Shown here: piece by piece, positions 26,701 to 39,340 of the stretch | Layout of the letters: every line of letters starts with the position of its first letter | How positions within the stretch are numbered: the stretch's first letter is position 1 | Source: a virus | Reading direction: 5' to 3' (one strand) | DNA: 64,000 nt | IMG/VR virus record: IMGVR_UViG_3300020404_002650 | Location: 1 to 64,000 of that record | The notes under the pieces: model-generated | What the model was told of the DNA's origin: nothing | The model's input: the letters and a program-made list of their open reading frames with translations, nothing else | Database searches by the model: none | Position numbers and translations under genes: made by a program

Positions 26701-29700
26701 ATACCACATCTACAAATGTCATAAGAAGACACGACGGTTCTATTATCAAGGCCTATGGCGACGAACGCGATGATCTTATTTTAGAATTGGAAAAAAGAAT
26801 ATACAACAACTGTAAGACAGCATACGACAGTACAAACCTTGCATGGGGAGATGTGATGCCAAGTGTGTTTACATCAACAGAGTATACACGTAAACAAGTT
26901 GACGACACAATGGCCGCTGATTTTTATGTATGGGCAGGCAGGAACAAAGTTCAATACATAAACAATACAGCGTTTTCGGAAGGATCTCCTTTCACATACA
27001 ACTATTCGCTATCAACGGACAGGGTGACAGGACAAAACCTACCTGGTTACTGGCGTGCCATTTACAAATTTTTCTATGACACAGATACACCACATTTGAC
27101 ACCGTGGGAGATGTTGGGTCATTCAGAGAAGCCAAGCACTTGGGAGGCAACGTATGGTGCGGCACCGTACACTGCTGGGAACGATGTCTTATGGAATGAC
27201 ATTGCATCTCATCAGGGTAGATACGGCAAGCCTGACGTAAGGACATATCTTCCTGTAGACGCATCTGGTAACCTATTAGATCCACTGGCTATCGGTATTG
27301 TTAATTTCTTTGACATTCCTGGCAGGGGACTACCATGGAAGTTTGGTGATCATGCACCAGCGGAGACTGCCTGGAGGCGTTCTAGTGCATATCCGTTCAG
27401 TGTTTTAAAAACTTTGGCTATTACAAAACCTGCAAAATTCTTTGAGAACCTATTTGACGTATCTCGATTATCTATAAACTCGGCAGGTAACAAAATATCA
27501 TCCGATACTGGAATAAGATTTAATCTTAATAAAGCCAAATATCATTTAGAAACAGAAACAGACGTAACGACAGGAGTCACTACGAGATTTATGACAGCAG
27601 GATATCAAGTTTTTGTAGTAAATTATTTGACAGGCAAAGGGTTGGATCCTAAGGCATTCTATTACGACAAGATGAAGAATCTTGATATTCAATTGGTTTA
27701 CAAACTGGGAGGTTTTACAGACAAGGATAATATTAAAGTTTTGACTGATTCTGTTTCGCCGGGTTCAACAGCAGGATCAAAATTTATACCGGACGAAAAC
27801 TATAAAATAAACTTTAGGACATCAAACCCAGTTGAAAGTTTTCAGTATTCTGGTGTGTTGATAGAAAAAAATACTGATACATCACTTGACGGGTCGTCAC
27901 TACTTGGTGGGTTTAAAGTTTTAGGATATTCAACAACAAAACCATTTTTCAACTTCAATTATCCAGTAAAAACATCGACCAAATCTTCTTTGAAAGTTGA
28001 AGGTTCGGTTGGGGTAGATCAATTCACAAATTATCAAGAAACAGTACAGACTATTCCATATGGATATGTTTTCACTACTGTACAAGACGTTGCAGATTTC
28101 TTGTTGGGATACGGAAATTATCTAGAATCAGAAGGCTTTAAATTTAATAAATTTTCAAAAGAGATAAAAGAAACATTAAACTGGACAAATGCTGTTAGAG
28201 AGTTTTTATTCTGGACCACACAGGAATGGGCACCTGGATCGGCAATAACAGTTTCACCTGCCGCGGACGGATTTGAATTAGACACCAACAACAGCATTGT
28301 TGGCAAGTTGAGGAACCTGGCAGGAGATTATAGCATTGTTGATGCAGGCGGAAGAAAAATTGACATCAGAGAGATAAGCACAAAACGTTTAGGAAAAACT
28401 TTTGATCTTACAATGAAGTCGGCAGATATTGGTTTATATAACATCGAATTAAACACTGTTCAGAAAGAACATATTCTAATATTTGATAACAACACAGTGT
28501 TCTCCGATGTGATATATGATCCATTTACAGGGTTCAGGCAACAAAGATTAAAAGTGGTTGGTTGGAAGACAGGTAACTGGGATGGCGATTATTATGCACC
28601 TGGGTTTGTATTTGATGCGGCGCAAGTTACATACTGGATCGCAAATACAGATTACAGAATAGGCGACGCAGTTGAATATCAAGGTAAGTTTTATGTTGCG
28701 TCCGTCAATCATAATGCAGGCGATAAGTTTATTAGCGATAATTGGGTGCTTAAAAATGACAAACCGGCGCCGCAACTTATTCCTAACTTCGAATACAAGA
28801 TTGCACAGTTTAATGACTTCTATAATCTTGAGACAAATAATTTTGATGAATCTCAACAGCAACTTGCACAGAGATTAATAGGTTATCAGAGCAGGGACTA
28901 CCTAGAAAACTTATTTGTAAATGATGTTTCGCAATACAAATTCTATCAAGGCTACATTAGAGAGAAAGGCACACAGAGTGCAATAGACAAAATTCTTAAA
29001 GCCAAGTATGAAAACTCAGATATTACTTTAAATTTTTATCCAGACTGGATGATAAGAACAGGACAATTTGGTAACCTTGACAGTATAGAAAATATACAAG
29101 TTACCTTAGACGACAAAACTATCAACACAGACCCTTTAAGTTTAGAATTTTTTGACACAGAAAGTTTTTCAAAAGATTATGTGAGATCGGTAGGAGTGTT
29201 CAAGGATAATTTTTACTACAAACCGTTAGAATATACAGCGTCAGACACTTTCAAGCGTTATGACTTCACACAACCAGGCAAAGACAGGGACAATGTGCAG
29301 ATTTACAAGACAGCAGGTTATCCTCAGGTCCAACAAGTGCAACATACAGCATTTTACATTCAGGATCTGTTGTCACTTGATGTTGAGTCAGTATCAAGAA
29401 ATGATCTTATTTGGGTAGCCAGCAAAGAAAATGCAGACTGGGACGTTCTTAGAATGACGTTTTCAGGATTTAAGATTGACTCGTTACAACCAAACATCAA
29501 TAACACACAAATGTTAATTAAATTTACAGATTCACATGGATTGACCGCGGGCAGTGCCACAACAACGGCGGACTATTTTGCAATAACAAATAGTGAAAGC
29601 ACAACATTAAACAGAGTCTACCGTGTTGCTAGTGTTCCTACCCACGATAGTGTGTTGGTGGAATACGACGACGATACAACTTTTATTCCTACATTAGCAG

Positions 29701-32700
29701 ATGGTTCGACGGCAGACAGTTACGGCAACATTTACAAATTTATTTCAGTAAGAATCAATTCGATGGACAATGTAAATGACAGGCTGGCATATTCAGAATA
29801 TAAGGATAAAAACGACACACTTGAAATTCCCGGCGATAAGGTATTTGCAGATGCTGACACATCTGGTTTGTGGCGTGTTTACGAAAAACAAGATCCATAT
29901 ACTGAAAAAATTATCAATTCGCCAAACACTACCACAAGTAACCAAGAGTTTGGATATCGTGTTGTGGCTAGGAACGATGGTAGGACAGTTGTTGTATCGG
30001 CACCTGGCAAAGGGCAAGGAGAAGTACACTTCCTATTCAGGACGTCACACAACGCAGGGACATCTTTTTCGACGCAGGCAACTGCAACAATGACAGAGAA
30101 CGATGACAATACAAGCAGATTGGGAGAGTCATTATCAATAAGCACAGATGAAAACTTTGTTGTTGCTGGTGCACCATATACAAACACACTGGACAATGAC
30201 GGCAGTACACGGCAGATAGATGCAGGACTGATCAAGGTGTACGTATGGAATCCTGACAGATATCAATATGGAATACTAAACACGTTGACACCTCCAACTG
30301 ATGGTTCGACCGAAAATGAAAATTTAAATTTTGGTTGGTCGCACAAGATTGCCGAACCGACTGATGCATCAACAAGAAGCACAGCAAGGAAATACTTGTT
30401 TGTTTCTGCCCCTGGACATTCAAATGACACAGGTGTGGTTTATATGTACACATGGGGAATAGGTGCTGATGGATCGACTTATGATACTTGGACGCAGGAC
30501 GCATCGATAATGTCGCCAGCGGGCGGGTCGGCTCAGAGATTTGGACACAGGCTTGAAACAAATGATAATGGTGATATATTGGCAGTGAGTTCAATAGCAC
30601 CTGGCAACGCTGGAAAAGTAGAAATATTTGTTAGGCAAGGTGCTTCAGACGGTGACAGCACACAAAACACATTTACGCATGTGCAAACATTGACAGGAGT
30701 AACATCAGATGGTTCAACGCTGAACACTGCATTTGGTGAGTCAATTGCTATGAGCAAAGACGGAACAACACTTATAATTGGTGCAACAGGAGTTGACGAC
30801 GTACAAGTGGACGCAGGAGCAGTTTACACATACAAATGGAACGCGGATGGTTCTACTAACACATATACGCTACAACAAACAATTAATGCTCCTGATAAAC
30901 TAGACAACGTAAGATTTGGATCAAGTGTGTCGTTGACACAAGACGGAACAAGGTTAGCAATTGGCGCCGAAAAATCTGCAAACCCTAGAGAAATGAAATT
31001 CGATTCAGGAGAAACAACTTTTGATTTACAAGACACAAGGATTGTGGACACAAACGAAGGTTCGGGTGCTGTTTATACTGCTACAATATACAATTCACAG
31101 TATGTGTTAGACGATAGGTTAGTATCAACAAAAGTGTCCTCGTTTGACGATTTTGGAAGAGGCGTCAGCATGTCTGCCAACAATCTCTTTATTGGTTCTC
31201 CGAACGATGAAGGCAATCCTGATCTAACTAATGACGGAACAGTACATCAGTACGATTGTAACACAGACGGAGAGTATGCTTGGAAAAATTTAACAACAGA
31301 AACAAACTTTATCGACATTGAAAAATTAGGACAGGTATTTGACTTCAATAACGGTACAAAACAAATAGGAAATTACTACGATCTTTATGATCCAATAAAA
31401 GGCAGAATACTTGGACAGGCAGATAGAGAAATAAATTACAGATCACCTTGGGATCCTGCCACTTACAACACAGGAGATCAAAGCAATATTAAAACACCTT
31501 GGCTTGAAGATCATATAGGGGAAGTATGGTGGGATCTAACAAAAATAAAATATATCTGGTACGAGCAAGACGATCAGCAATACAAAGTCAACAACTGGGG
31601 TAAATTATTTCCTGGCTCAAGCGTTGATGTGTATGAATGGACAGAATCTAGCCTTTTACCTGAGGATTGGAATGGCCTAGTTGGTTCGGAAACCGGCAAC
31701 AATAATAGTATATCAGGAATAGCAAACCTACAATACAGTGTGGCACAAAGGTATGACTCCAGGTTGGACGCTTTGGTTGATGTTTATTATTATTGGGTAA
31801 AAAACAAAAACACGCTACCGAGAAACAGCGTGGTTCATAGGAAAAATACTACAGGTTATGTTGCCAATCTAATTTCTAATCCTAGATCTGGTGCAGTGCA
31901 ATGGTATGCGGCAACAGATACTAATAAAATAATGATTAATAAATTATCTCCATTAATTAATTCTGATGTCGTTTTGAATATTGACATAAGGAAGAATGAC
32001 TTCGAGGGAGATGCACACAGCGTATGGAAACTTGCAAGAGAGGGCGATAAGGATTGGAGGCCTAATGCCGAAATCGAAACCAAGTGGTGGGATTCATTGT
32101 GCGGACAAAACAGTGCAGGTGATGTTGTGCCTGATGTCAATTTACCTATATACAACAGGTATGGAAACAGCATTAGACCAAGACAAAGTTGGTACGTTGA
32201 CAGGCTTGAAGCACTCAAAGAAATTATTGACTACGCTAACAGCGTAATAAAGAAAACTCAATTGGCAGGACAAGTCAGCCTCGATAATTTGAACAGTGAA
32301 GACCCTGAGCCTACAGTAGAGAGTGGAGAGTGGGACGCATCTGTCGACACATACGCAGACCTAACTTACATCAATACTGCTGATATATCGGGCTCGGTAA
32401 ACTATCTGGTCAAAGCAGACGAGACTGCCAATGACTTATGGGCGATATACCAATGGGATGGCACACAGTTTAATAGAACAAAAATTCAAACTTACAATAC
32501 TTCGAAATATTGGAGTTACACAGACTGGTACGGCACTGATCCTGCTATCCATGAGATGATCCATAGTGAAAATACTCCTATCGATAAACAGGTAACTTTT
32601 GAATACGAACTAGACGCACTTGACCTTGCTGTAGGTAAGCATGTCAAAGTGACAAACGCCGACACAGGCGGATGGAAACTGTTCATGAAAACAAGTACAG

Positions 32701-35700
32701 GTTGGACAAACGTTGGAACAGAAAATGGAACTTTCAAATTAAGCACAAAATTATATGATTACAGCCAGGACGCAACAGGATTCGCAGGCGAGGATAATTT
32801 TGATGACAACACTTTTGACCAAGAGCCCAACCAAGAAACTAGACAAGTATTGAAAGCATTGAAAGAAGATTTCTTCAAAGGCGATCTGTCTATCGAATAC
32901 AACAATCTGTTCTTTGTGGGTTTAAGAAAAGTTCTTGAGGAACAGACTTATGTGGATTGGATGTTCAAGACTAGTTTCATAACTGCTGTTAACAGTGTCC
33001 GATCATTGGATACCAGAAAAACATATACAAAAGGCACTGACACTTGGATAGAAAGTTACATAAATGAAGTAAAACCTTTCCATACAAAATTAAGGAATTA
33101 CAAATTGGGTTACTATGCACCAGAACAACACGATGGTGTTATCACTGATTTTGACAATCCACCATTCTATGACGAGACGACTGGCAAGATACGTAAGTTT
33201 AACCCAACATACGACACAGCAAAACGCACAACGTATCCATGGCAATTGTGGTACGATTATTACACTAAACACGTGAAATCAATCACAGTGTTTGCAGGTG
33301 GCTCTGGTTACGAGACAGCACCAACAGTCACAATCAGCGGCGGAGGTGCAACCACACAGGCCACTGCCACTGCTACTATCACTGGAGGAGTGGTCACTTC
33401 TATCACATTGACAGGTATAGGTTTTGGTTATACATCCACACCAACTGTGACGCTTACTGGCGGTATGAACGATGGCACGGCACCAAGTGATGCCGCAAAA
33501 GCCTACGCAAACCTGGACAATGACCTTGTCAGGGATTTTGATACAACTATAAAATTTGACAGGATAACAAGCACATCGACTGTGGTTGACTGGGCGGCGA
33601 ACACAACTTACAAGTATGGCGCTAAAATTAGATACCAGAATGAATTATACAAAGCAGTGAACGAGTTTACATCTACTACAGACTTTGATGACAACGAAGG
33701 TGCAGTGACAAAATATTACGGCGACGAGACAGGATTAACAGCGGCTGATAGGATAAAAGGATTCTACACACCAACAGATGGCATGCCAGGCAATGAGTTG
33801 TCACAGGTCATGTCAGGAGTTGACTATGGTGGCACGATGGTAACGGGACTACTTTTCAAACAGAGTCAAGGCTGGGATGAATCTGCATGGTACGACTATC
33901 CATGGGACAACTATGGAGTATCTAGGGTAAGAGCATTTTACGCCGACGGTACTACAAAAGCATTTACTTTCGCAGGCGAAACGTCAGTGGTATATCATGT
34001 TTATAAGACAGAAAGTGATGAACGTACAAAACTTTCAGATACATTTATTGGAACAGGCAGTGAGGCAACTTACACCTTGACTGGCGCAACACCAAACGAG
34101 AATGCTTTGATAGAATTCATACCTGCAGACGACGATGGTGTGTTGACGCCTACTGATGATAGAACTTTAGACAGCATTATCAAAGGTGGTTTGTTCACCA
34201 AGAACGGATTGTATGGCAGTGCATTGGGTACAGCACCAAGTGACATTAACGTTGACGGAGATGCTTTTGTTTCATCCACAACAAGTTACGCACCTGAAGA
34301 AGTTGTGCCGGGACAAATATTTGACACAGTGGACATAAAGGTTTATACTGCACCTGAAAGTGGTGTGCCTTTGATCACTGACAGAAATTATCATGGCGAT
34401 GGTAGCACAACAACATTTGCATTGGGTGATCATCCTGGAACGTTGGCGTCGGTCAAAGTCTCAGTAGATGGAGTGACTAAAAAAGCACAGATAGATGGGT
34501 CAACAGTAGAGGATTACACAATTGATGTAGGTGCAAAAACAATTACATTTACAACTGCACCAGGAAGCGGTGCTTTAGTATCAACAAAAGTTTTTGCAAT
34601 ATCTGGTGTAAATTACAGAGTGCTGGACACATTCACAGGTGACGGTTCTACAACTGTGTACACAACATCGGCAAGACAAGACTTCAATATAGATTCCACT
34701 AACTCTGAGATCTATGTGACAGTAGATGGTGTGCCTACTACGGACCTCACAATAACATATACAGATCCTGAACACGCAGATGGATCTACAACAATAATTG
34801 GCAATACTGCTATTGTTACTTTTACAACAGCACCGACGTCGGGACAGTTTATACAGATTGCAGGATTCCAAAGTTCAAGTACCACAAGGAGTGTGGCACA
34901 GATCAGATCAGAAGACTTCACTTATGATGAGTCAACTACCAATTATGCATTGACGTTCCCGCCAGGGTCTATTACACCAATGCACGGTTTGTGCATAATC
35001 GAACTTGATGGCAAAGTTTTGAGAGGACCTGACACAACTTATTACAAAGGCGACGGAAGCACATACACCTACGGTGTTGCATCTTCATTGAGCGATGGTT
35101 CAACAGTTGACCCTGCGAAAATTATTACGAACACAAACCAAATAGAAGTTCACTACAACGGTAGAAAATTATCTGAAGGTGCCTTACCAAACGGCAACTA
35201 CACTGTTGACCTGGCCGCACAAACTGTAAGTACAAACGCACCTGCAAATCCAGGCGACATTGTTGCAATAACAACTTTAGTTGACAAACACTACCAGATA
35301 GACAATCAGCCTAGTTCACCTGTGTTGGTATTAGACACGGCACAAATGCATACAGACGGCTTCAACAAGTCAGGCACTATGAGAGTTACAACTTTTAATA
35401 ATGCACTTGGCATGAAATATCGTAGGGAAGTATTAGAAGGCAGACCAAATGGAGAATTCTTCTTGCATGACGAGCCGTTGAATTCAACTTACATGTATGT
35501 TTGGTTGAACGGAATTCAACTTACGCAGAATGTTGACTTTGCGTTCAACTTTGCGTTGGATGGACCAAAAATTACAGTCCATGGCAAGACTATTACAACA
35601 AGTGACAGACTAGATGTGATGTTCTTTGCATTGCAATCGGCAACAGATTCAATTGGATACAGAATATTCAAGGATATGTTGAACAGAACTTTTTATAGAA

Positions 35701-36350
35701 GAATATCTAAAACACACACTACAATATTGACCGAGACACTGCAAACCACAGACACAACAATTACTGTGGCAGATGGCACAAAACTTGCAGAACCTGGATT
35801 CACTATATCAACTGACGGAAGCACGATCAGTGACAGGACGCCAGGTGTGGTGTTTATAGGCAAAGAAAGAATAGAATATTTTACCAAATCAGGTAACACG
35901 TTGGGACAATTACAGCGTGGTACTCTTGGAACAGGAATTAAGGAGCATGGATCAGGTGCAGAAGTGGTAGACGCATCTGGAACTCAAACCATACCTTATG
36001 TGGACACAGTACATACCAATACCTTTACGGGTGATGGTAGCACGGCAGTGTTCACTTTATCACAAACACCGGCTTCTGCTAGTGAGTTAGACATATTCAT
36101 TGGTGGCCAACGAGTGTTGCTCACTAGCGAGGACGGTTCAACAATCAACTATTCTGTGGACGGAAGCACAACTGCTGTGACATTCACAACAGCACCTGCT
36201 GACGCTGAACAGATCAAAATACTACACAAGAGAGGACAGGTATGGACAACAGCGGCTGATGGTAATCCTGGCGACGGCAAGGGATTACAAGGATCAACTA
36301 CTGCACAGGCTAAATTCATAGCGGATGAGCCTACAAATGCACCTGAATAA
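23703..36350 (+). CDS. Giant multidomain baseplate wedge/virion protein (gp7-type)
   Basis: 4215 aa, a fifth of the window. Residues 1-175 ([40 protein letters not shown]) match the start of the large wedge-type structural protein of marine T4-like phages. About 200-293 is a cupredoxin-like domain with His226, Cys279, His282 and Met285. About 1642-1685 and 3293-3333 resemble short chitin-binding-like modules (W.....Y..GD.V.Y.G..Y.A). About 2080-2520 is an FG-GAP type beta-propeller ([60 protein letters not shown]). About 3193-3256 holds paired GSGY..PTVT..GG repeats. From 3560 to 4183 come GDGST-type beta repeats ending in FTTAP...I.I. T4 gp7 has 1032 aa. It is followed after 9 bases by the next structural gene. 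Confidence 0.8.
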   Translation: MADTPINSQANQEVVKQGDNEYRRSVQHLPAFYRTDTNQRFLSSTLDSLIQKGSLERLDGFIGRQDAYTREVTDRYLGATSRDRFAYQLEPAVTYIDNDTTSINPEDQVKFTGTYDDYINQLKYFGANVDNHDRLNKETAYSWNPAVDYDKLVNYREYYWVSDGPSAIEIDSVGTGAEVEFKVEALADDGTTGRAYSFPHKENLRNPEITLYRGNTYKFTKSETGHPFYIMSEPISGGIAADGSTSVHYNEGVTNNGVQKGTLTFVVPTDAPNTLYYQCSSHENMYGVLNIKTVASNSQIEVEDDIVGVKNYSLRTLALSNGMKIKFKTDLVASAYKNKEYYVEGVGDAISLTDVTSLVTPESYSDDGTPKDKDYITIKRDSRDQNPWSRYNRWFHRDNIDKAATVNGTPKVLDENDRAKRPIIEFDSGLALYNHGTVAKDPVDLFDTTITDALSVVPRATGYFIDGVELTQGMRVVFSADTDIAVKNRIYTVNFVTAGDSTQVIALVETNIVGDNENIYVKQGTLGKGKNYYYDDTNKVWKTAQSKTKLNQQPLFGMWDNDHVSFDDATTYPNSTFAGAKVLSFATSDSATEDTVLGIKVKYRTINNVGDIVFESDHTSGTFTYKTGKKTITKNLAEGHLHYTTSRTTHNSRSAWIKRSASSKQRVIRTFIVDATEKQLFPIDFFKNSASLTDLDISVQVNGARKTVTTDYTLVDGSTNKYVKFNAELKVDDQIRIAGHSSADKVANKGIYEVPENLSVNGLNTATNEFTFGQIVNHVKDILDKNSAVTGSIPGQSNLRDKPDARLLGGSIQQHEASIVPAIFGLTDQETNVLTAIDYVNLQYEQWYNSFLTNAVGTAYEGVARDRVDEIIETISVGKNSKFPFFYEDMIGYGQNVSTRSYTVQGTSQKDYAIDSLHDITKLSNRAVYVYLNDVQLVLGSEYTFSTTDDSINISKALTVGDKIVIKDYADTTGSYVPPTPTKLGIYPKFKPESYTDDSYTTSTNVIRRHDGSIIKAYGDERDDLILELEKRIYNNCKTAYDSTNLAWGDVMPSVFTSTEYTRKQVDDTMAADFYVWAGRNKVQYINNTAFSEGSPFTYNYSLSTDRVTGQNLPGYWRAIYKFFYDTDTPHLTPWEMLGHSEKPSTWEATYGAAPYTAGNDVLWNDIASHQGRYGKPDVRTYLPVDASGNLLDPLAIGIVNFFDIPGRGLPWKFGDHAPAETAWRRSSAYPFSVLKTLAITKPAKFFENLFDVSRLSINSAGNKISSDTGIRFNLNKAKYHLETETDVTTGVTTRFMTAGYQVFVVNYLTGKGLDPKAFYYDKMKNLDIQLVYKLGGFTDKDNIKVLTDSVSPGSTAGSKFIPDENYKINFRTSNPVESFQYSGVLIEKNTDTSLDGSSLLGGFKVLGYSTTKPFFNFNYPVKTSTKSSLKVEGSVGVDQFTNYQETVQTIPYGYVFTTVQDVADFLLGYGNYLESEGFKFNKFSKEIKETLNWTNAVREFLFWTTQEWAPGSAITVSPAADGFELDTNNSIVGKLRNLAGDYSIVDAGGRKIDIREISTKRLGKTFDLTMKSADIGLYNIELNTVQKEHILIFDNNTVFSDVIYDPFTGFRQQRLKVVGWKTGNWDGDYYAPGFVFDAAQVTYWIANTDYRIGDAVEYQGKFYVASVNHNAGDKFISDNWVLKNDKPAPQLIPNFEYKIAQFNDFYNLETNNFDESQQQLAQRLIGYQSRDYLENLFVNDVSQYKFYQGYIREKGTQSAIDKILKAKYENSDITLNFYPDWMIRTGQFGNLDSIENIQVTLDDKTINTDPLSLEFFDTESFSKDYVRSVGVFKDNFYYKPLEYTASDTFKRYDFTQPGKDRDNVQIYKTAGYPQVQQVQHTAFYIQDLLSLDVESVSRNDLIWVASKENADWDVLRMTFSGFKIDSLQPNINNTQMLIKFTDSHGLTAGSATTTADYFAITNSESTTLNRVYRVASVPTHDSVLVEYDDDTTFIPTLADGSTADSYGNIYKFISVRINSMDNVNDRLAYSEYKDKNDTLEIPGDKVFADADTSGLWRVYEKQDPYTEKIINSPNTTTSNQEFGYRVVARNDGRTVVVSAPGKGQGEVHFLFRTSHNAGTSFSTQATATMTENDDNTSRLGESLSISTDENFVVAGAPYTNTLDNDGSTRQIDAGLIKVYVWNPDRYQYGILNTLTPPTDGSTENENLNFGWSHKIAEPTDASTRSTARKYLFVSAPGHSNDTGVVYMYTWGIGADGSTYDTWTQDASIMSPAGGSAQRFGHRLETNDNGDILAVSSIAPGNAGKVEIFVRQGASDGDSTQNTFTHVQTLTGVTSDGSTLNTAFGESIAMSKDGTTLIIGATGVDDVQVDAGAVYTYKWNADGSTNTYTLQQTINAPDKLDNVRFGSSVSLTQDGTRLAIGAEKSANPREMKFDSGETTFDLQDTRIVDTNEGSGAVYTATIYNSQYVLDDRLVSTKVSSFDDFGRGVSMSANNLFIGSPNDEGNPDLTNDGTVHQYDCNTDGEYAWKNLTTETNFIDIEKLGQVFDFNNGTKQIGNYYDLYDPIKGRILGQADREINYRSPWDPATYNTGDQSNIKTPWLEDHIGEVWWDLTKIKYIWYEQDDQQYKVNNWGKLFPGSSVDVYEWTESSLLPEDWNGLVGSETGNNNSISGIANLQYSVAQRYDSRLDALVDVYYYWVKNKNTLPRNSVVHRKNTTGYVANLISNPRSGAVQWYAATDTNKIMINKLSPLINSDVVLNIDIRKNDFEGDAHSVWKLAREGDKDWRPNAEIETKWWDSLCGQNSAGDVVPDVNLPIYNRYGNSIRPRQSWYVDRLEALKEIIDYANSVIKKTQLAGQVSLDNLNSEDPEPTVESGEWDASVDTYADLTYINTADISGSVNYLVKADETANDLWAIYQWDGTQFNRTKIQTYNTSKYWSYTDWYGTDPAIHEMIHSENTPIDKQVTFEYELDALDLAVGKHVKVTNADTGGWKLFMKTSTGWTNVGTENGTFKLSTKLYDYSQDATGFAGEDNFDDNTFDQEPNQETRQVLKALKEDFFKGDLSIEYNNLFFVGLRKVLEEQTYVDWMFKTSFITAVNSVRSLDTRKTYTKGTDTWIESYINEVKPFHTKLRNYKLGYYAPEQHDGVITDFDNPPFYDETTGKIRKFNPTYDTAKRTTYPWQLWYDYYTKHVKSITVFAGGSGYETAPTVTISGGGATTQATATATITGGVVTSITLTGIGFGYTSTPTVTLTGGMNDGTAPSDAAKAYANLDNDLVRDFDTTIKFDRITSTSTVVDWAANTTYKYGAKIRYQNELYKAVNEFTSTTDFDDNEGAVTKYYGDETGLTAADRIKGFYTPTDGMPGNELSQVMSGVDYGGTMVTGLLFKQSQGWDESAWYDYPWDNYGVSRVRAFYADGTTKAFTFAGETSVVYHVYKTESDERTKLSDTFIGTGSEATYTLTGATPNENALIEFIPADDDGVLTPTDDRTLDSIIKGGLFTKNGLYGSALGTAPSDINVDGDAFVSSTTSYAPEEVVPGQIFDTVDIKVYTAPESGVPLITDRNYHGDGSTTTFALGDHPGTLASVKVSVDGVTKKAQIDGSTVEDYTIDVGAKTITFTTAPGSGALVSTKVFAISGVNYRVLDTFTGDGSTTVYTTSARQDFNIDSTNSEIYVTVDGVPTTDLTITYTDPEHADGSTTIIGNTAIVTFTTAPTSGQFIQIAGFQSSSTTRSVAQIRSEDFTYDESTTNYALTFPPGSITPMHGLCIIELDGKVLRGPDTTYYKGDGSTYTYGVASSLSDGSTVDPAKIITNTNQIEVHYNGRKLSEGALPNGNYTVDLAAQTVSTNAPANPGDIVAITTLVDKHYQIDNQPSSPVLVLDTAQMHTDGFNKSGTMRVTTFNNALGMKYRREVLEGRPNGEFFLHDEPLNSTYMYVWLNGIQLTQNVDFAFNFALDGPKITVHGKTITTSDRLDVMFFALQSATDSIGYRIFKDMLNRTFYRRISKTHTTILTETLQTTDTTITVADGTKLAEPGFTISTDGSTISDRTPGVVFIGKERIEYFTKSGNTLGQLQRGTLGTGIKEHGSGAEVVDASGTQTIPYVDTVHTNTFTGDGSTAVFTLSQTPASASELDIFIGGQRVLLTSEDGSTINYSVDGSTTAVTFTTAPADAEQIKILHKRGQVWTTAADGNPGDGKGLQGSTTAQAKFIADEPTNAPE

Positions 36351-36359
36351 ATACACTAG

Positions 36360-37085
36360 ATGACACAGGACAACAAACAGACAGAATCAAAAGAAGATAC
36401 TAAAAAGCCTAACGAGCACACAGGTGTTATGATGACAGGGCATATCAAAATTTTCGATCCTGAAACAGGTGAAGTTTTAGTAGACAAAAGAAACGCAATA
36501 CACTACGAAAACATGTCACAGGCAATGGCAAACAGCCTTGCAAATAAGTCAAACGGATTTATTCATGAGATGGCTTTTGGAAATGGTGGAACATCAGTTG
36601 ACCCAACAGGTATTATTACGTACTTGACGCCAAACTCAACAGGTACTAATGCATCTCTTTATAACCAGACTTACTACAAAGTGATTGATGACAATTCAAG
36701 CACTAACAAGGACACAACACGTAACAAAATGGAAGTAAGACATGTGACAGGAAACAAGTTTACTGACATAGTTTGTACTTGTACATTGGACTACGGTGAG
36801 CCAACAGGGCAGGAGTCTTTTGACAACACAACAAATTTCAACGGTGATTTTGTGTTTGATGAACTAGGATTGAAATCATTTGAAGGTTCTGAAAACAGTG
36901 CTTCTAATAAATTATTGACACACGTTATATTTCACCCTGTGCAAAAATCTCTAAACAGATTAATTCAAATAGATTACACTTTAAGAATTCAAAGTTTGAC
37001 AACATTCACTGAAACAAGTTCGACTAACTTGACAACATCGAACACAGTCAGTGGAACGACGTCAGGCGGCAACACAGGATACTAG
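36360..37085 (+). CDS. Virion structural protein, unknown role (baseplate-associated)
   Basis: 241 aa. After a charged N-terminus comes a beta domain: TGVMMTGHIKIFDPETGEVL, VDKRNAIHYENMSQAMANSL and FIHEMAFGNGGTSVDPTGII. A second part contains FVFDELGLKS and LTHVIFHPVQKSLNRLIQID. This pattern occurs in structural proteins next to wedge genes in marine T4-like phages, but I cannot assign a T4 number. The last ~30 residues are Thr/Ser/Gly-rich (TSNTVSGTTSGGNTGY), like the end of gp6. The ATG directly follows the giant gene; the next gene starts 4 bases after the stop. Confidence 0.65.
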   Translation: MTQDNKQTESKEDTKKPNEHTGVMMTGHIKIFDPETGEVLVDKRNAIHYENMSQAMANSLANKSNGFIHEMAFGNGGTSVDPTGIITYLTPNSTGTNASLYNQTYYKVIDDNSSTNKDTTRNKMEVRHVTGNKFTDIVCTCTLDYGEPTGQESFDNTTNFNGDFVFDELGLKSFEGSENSASNKLLTHVIFHPVQKSLNRLIQIDYTLRIQSLTTFTETSSTNLTTSNTVSGTTSGGNTGY

Positions 37086-37088
37086 TAA

Positions 37089-38306
37089 ATGGCATACACA
37101 GTAAACAAAAGTAACAACTCTGCGTCACCTAACCAGTACACAGTACAGGATGGTGTTGTTAATACACAGACTGACTTATCATTCATAGGTAAGGGATATG
37201 CAGGATATGGTGAACTTATAGCAGAAAACTTTTTACATCTTTTAGAAAATTTCAGTTCTGACACTGAACCATCTAAACCCATACAAGGACAACTTTACTA
37301 CGATTCAACAAACAATAGATTAAAAGTGTACACAGGAACGCTTTTTGTTCCTGCAGGTGGTAACGTACCTTATCAAGCAAACACACCTTCGGGAATACAA
37401 CAAGGTGACCTTTGGATTGACTCTGACCTGGGACAACTTTTTTACTGGGACGGATCACAGAACGTGTTGGTCGGTCCACCATCTACCACAGGAACACTAA
37501 ATGGTTTTGTTTTCGAAGCAATTACGGATTCCACTGCGACAAGTAGAAATATTACAAAATGGTACAGTGACGGTACACTGATTGCAATCATTTCTGACAT
37601 AGAATTTACTCCGCAAAGCAGTATCACAGGCTTTGCCACAGTCAAAAAAGGAATTACTTTTACAACAAATCCTACAGGAGTTAAACTACACGGCACTGCC
37701 ACAGATGCTGATGCTTTAGGTGGAGTTGCGGCGGCGTCTTTCTTAAGGTCAGACCAGAACGACACAACAACAGGAACGCTAGGTATTGTTACAGACTCTG
37801 GTATGACAGTTGGTGCTGACAATGACCTATCTATCACAGTCGACGGAACAGGTATCAACATACAAAACACAGTAAACAACACAGACATAACTTTCAAAGT
37901 AAACGATGGCTCAGTGACAACCACTGTAATGACAATCGACGGCGCTGAAAGCAGAGTTGGTATAGGAACAACTTCGCCTACAACTAAACTGGATGTATCA
38001 GGTACAGTGAATGCAACAGCGTTTACAGGACCAATTACAGGTGCTGTAACAAGTTCCGGCATCACACTAACACAAAGTGGTACTATCATATTCGAAGGTT
38101 CCTCAGATGACGACTTCGAAACAACACTTACTGTTGCAGACCCAACAGCCGACAGAACAATTACCATACCAAACGTGTCTGGTACAGTTGTAACAACAGG
38201 TGATTCAGGCACTGTGACGGCGGCGATGATGGCCACACCAACACAATTACAAATTTTAAGCAGTGCAGGAGCGGTATTAAAGACCATCAACGGCGCAGGA
38301 GCGTAG
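37089..38306 (+). CDS. Tail fibre-like protein, first of two paralogues
   Basis: 405 aa. DLSFIGKGYAGYGELIAENF, then LHLLENFSS and GQLYYDSTNNRLKVYTG, is the N-terminal module typical of marine myovirus fibres. Next come GDLWIDSDLGQLFYWDGS and TATDADALGGVAAASFLRSD. The shaft has RVGIGTTSPTTKLDVSGTVN, a frequent fibre motif. The end (TITIPNVSGTVVTTGDSGTV) is short, with no chaperone or receptor domain. All three early modules recur in order in 48609-50231, showing duplication. Likely a distal virion appendage or a short fibre that trimerises. Confidence 0.75.
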   Translation: MAYTVNKSNNSASPNQYTVQDGVVNTQTDLSFIGKGYAGYGELIAENFLHLLENFSSDTEPSKPIQGQLYYDSTNNRLKVYTGTLFVPAGGNVPYQANTPSGIQQGDLWIDSDLGQLFYWDGSQNVLVGPPSTTGTLNGFVFEAITDSTATSRNITKWYSDGTLIAIISDIEFTPQSSITGFATVKKGITFTTNPTGVKLHGTATDADALGGVAAASFLRSDQNDTTTGTLGIVTDSGMTVGADNDLSITVDGTGINIQNTVNNTDITFKVNDGSVTTTVMTIDGAESRVGIGTTSPTTKLDVSGTVNATAFTGPITGAVTSSGITLTQSGTIIFEGSSDDDFETTLTVADPTADRTITIPNVSGTVVTTGDSGTVTAAMMATPTQLQILSSAGAVLKTINGAGA

Positions 38307-38313
38307 TAAATGG

Positions 38314-38342
38314 TTGAATATATCCTTAATATAGCGTATACT
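38314..38342 (+). promoter_or_regulatory. Possible sigma70-type promoter
   Basis: TTGAAT, a 17-base spacer, then TATACT. The predicted start (about 38349) would fall 4 bases before the ATG at 38353 and after the AGGGAG ribosome binding site, so the message would be leaderless. That lowers confidence. Confidence 0.3.
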
Positions 38343-38352
38343 AGGGAGACAT

Positions 38353-39288
38353 ATGGCAGTTAGAAAACCTTTATTATACAACGGCGCACAACTTCAACAA
38401 GCAAAGACATCAGACCTTGAGAACCTTTACACTTTGGGTGCATATTACTATTCTTTATCACCTTCAAGAACTTTGACAGTGGCTGGTTCTGGAGGAAACC
38501 TAACCAGCATAGACGATACAAGATTGCAGGCAGGTGCGGCTTCAACGGCATCAGGCAGTTTTCCAAGTGAATCCACAACAGCAGAGCCATCGGAAGTGAC
38601 TGTGAGTTATCAAAGAATTACTCAAGTAACAGGCACAGCAAATATTACCACATCAGATTCGGGTAAAACTTTTCCAGTTTATTGGAACGGAACGCAGGTT
38701 CAGGCAATGACCGAACAAGATTTCATAGACACTTTTGTGCATCCAACTATCGATCAATTAGTATTAGGTACAACAACTTCGGATCAGGCAGGCACATACC
38801 ATATAGCGACATCAACATCAGTTACTGGTTCGACTTTAGTGTCATCCACTCCGATATTCACAGACACAAGGGCAGACACTTCGGCATATTCTGCCAGTGA
38901 GATTGAGGAAACACTTGATCAACCAACCACTATTACAAATTACTACTTGCACATTATTGATGGAGTGGAACCAACATACAATCCACCTATATTCATTGAC
39001 TCATCAAACAACCTAAAACAGTATTCGACAGCAGAGATAGGAGCACTACTTCAAGAATACATTAAGAACAAGGTAGTGAACTCTTCTGATGGTTACCAAT
39101 TGTCCTACAACATAGACGGTAGTATCGGTAACGCAAGGGGAAGTGCAATAGTAAACACAAGATTGACAGGCGGCAGTGGTAATTACCAGACACGATTTGT
39201 TGGATCTAGTGATTACAGGGCACAGGAATTCCCAGACGGAACGCCAAACACTGTGAATACCTACACTTTTAAAATACAGAAATCTTAA
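38353..39288 (+). CDS. Structural/fibre-associated protein, unknown
   Basis: 311 aa, Ser/Thr-rich and mostly beta. The N-terminus MAVRKPLLYNGAQLQQAKTS resembles the start of short structural proteins found beside fibres in marine myoviruses. A central stretch includes ANITTSDSGKTFPVYWNGTQ, and the C-terminal domain SYNIDGSIGNARGSAIVNTR ends in YTFKIQKS. AGGGAG stands 5 bases before the ATG. Placed immediately after the first fibre gene, it may be a fibre partner or the first accessory structural gene of the cassette. I do not recognise a named family. Confidence 0.6.
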   Translation: MAVRKPLLYNGAQLQQAKTSDLENLYTLGAYYYSLSPSRTLTVAGSGGNLTSIDDTRLQAGAASTASGSFPSESTTAEPSEVTVSYQRITQVTGTANITTSDSGKTFPVYWNGTQVQAMTEQDFIDTFVHPTIDQLVLGTTTSDQAGTYHIATSTSVTGSTLVSSTPIFTDTRADTSAYSASEIEETLDQPTTITNYYLHIIDGVEPTYNPPIFIDSSNNLKQYSTAEIGALLQEYIKNKVVNSSDGYQLSYNIDGSIGNARGSAIVNTRLTGGSGNYQTRFVGSSDYRAQEFPDGTPNTVNTYTFKIQKS

Positions 39289-39317
39289 TTGACTTTTTTC
39301 CAGTGTTTTGTTACAAT
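39289..39317 (+). promoter_or_regulatory. Consensus sigma70-type promoter at the head of the first cargo cassette
   Basis: TTGACT, a 17-base spacer, then TACAAT. A start near 39324 leaves a leader of about 17 bases carrying AAGGA before the ATG at 39341. Both hexamers are one base from consensus and the geometry is right. It could let host RNA polymerase transcribe 39341-48598 before late expression. Confidence 0.55.
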
Positions 39318-39340
39318 AAGACAACAAAAAAGGATTTACA

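Noticed and set aside
36346-36353. AATAAATA before 36360
   Set aside because: One mismatch and 6 bases from the ATG, overlapping the end of the giant gene; read-through transcription is enough.
37442-38290. 282-aa minus-strand open frame inside the first fibre gene
   Set aside because: It is a shadow of Thr/Ala/Val-rich codons; no promoter, ribosome binding site or recognisable domain, and the plus-strand frame is clearly a fibre.
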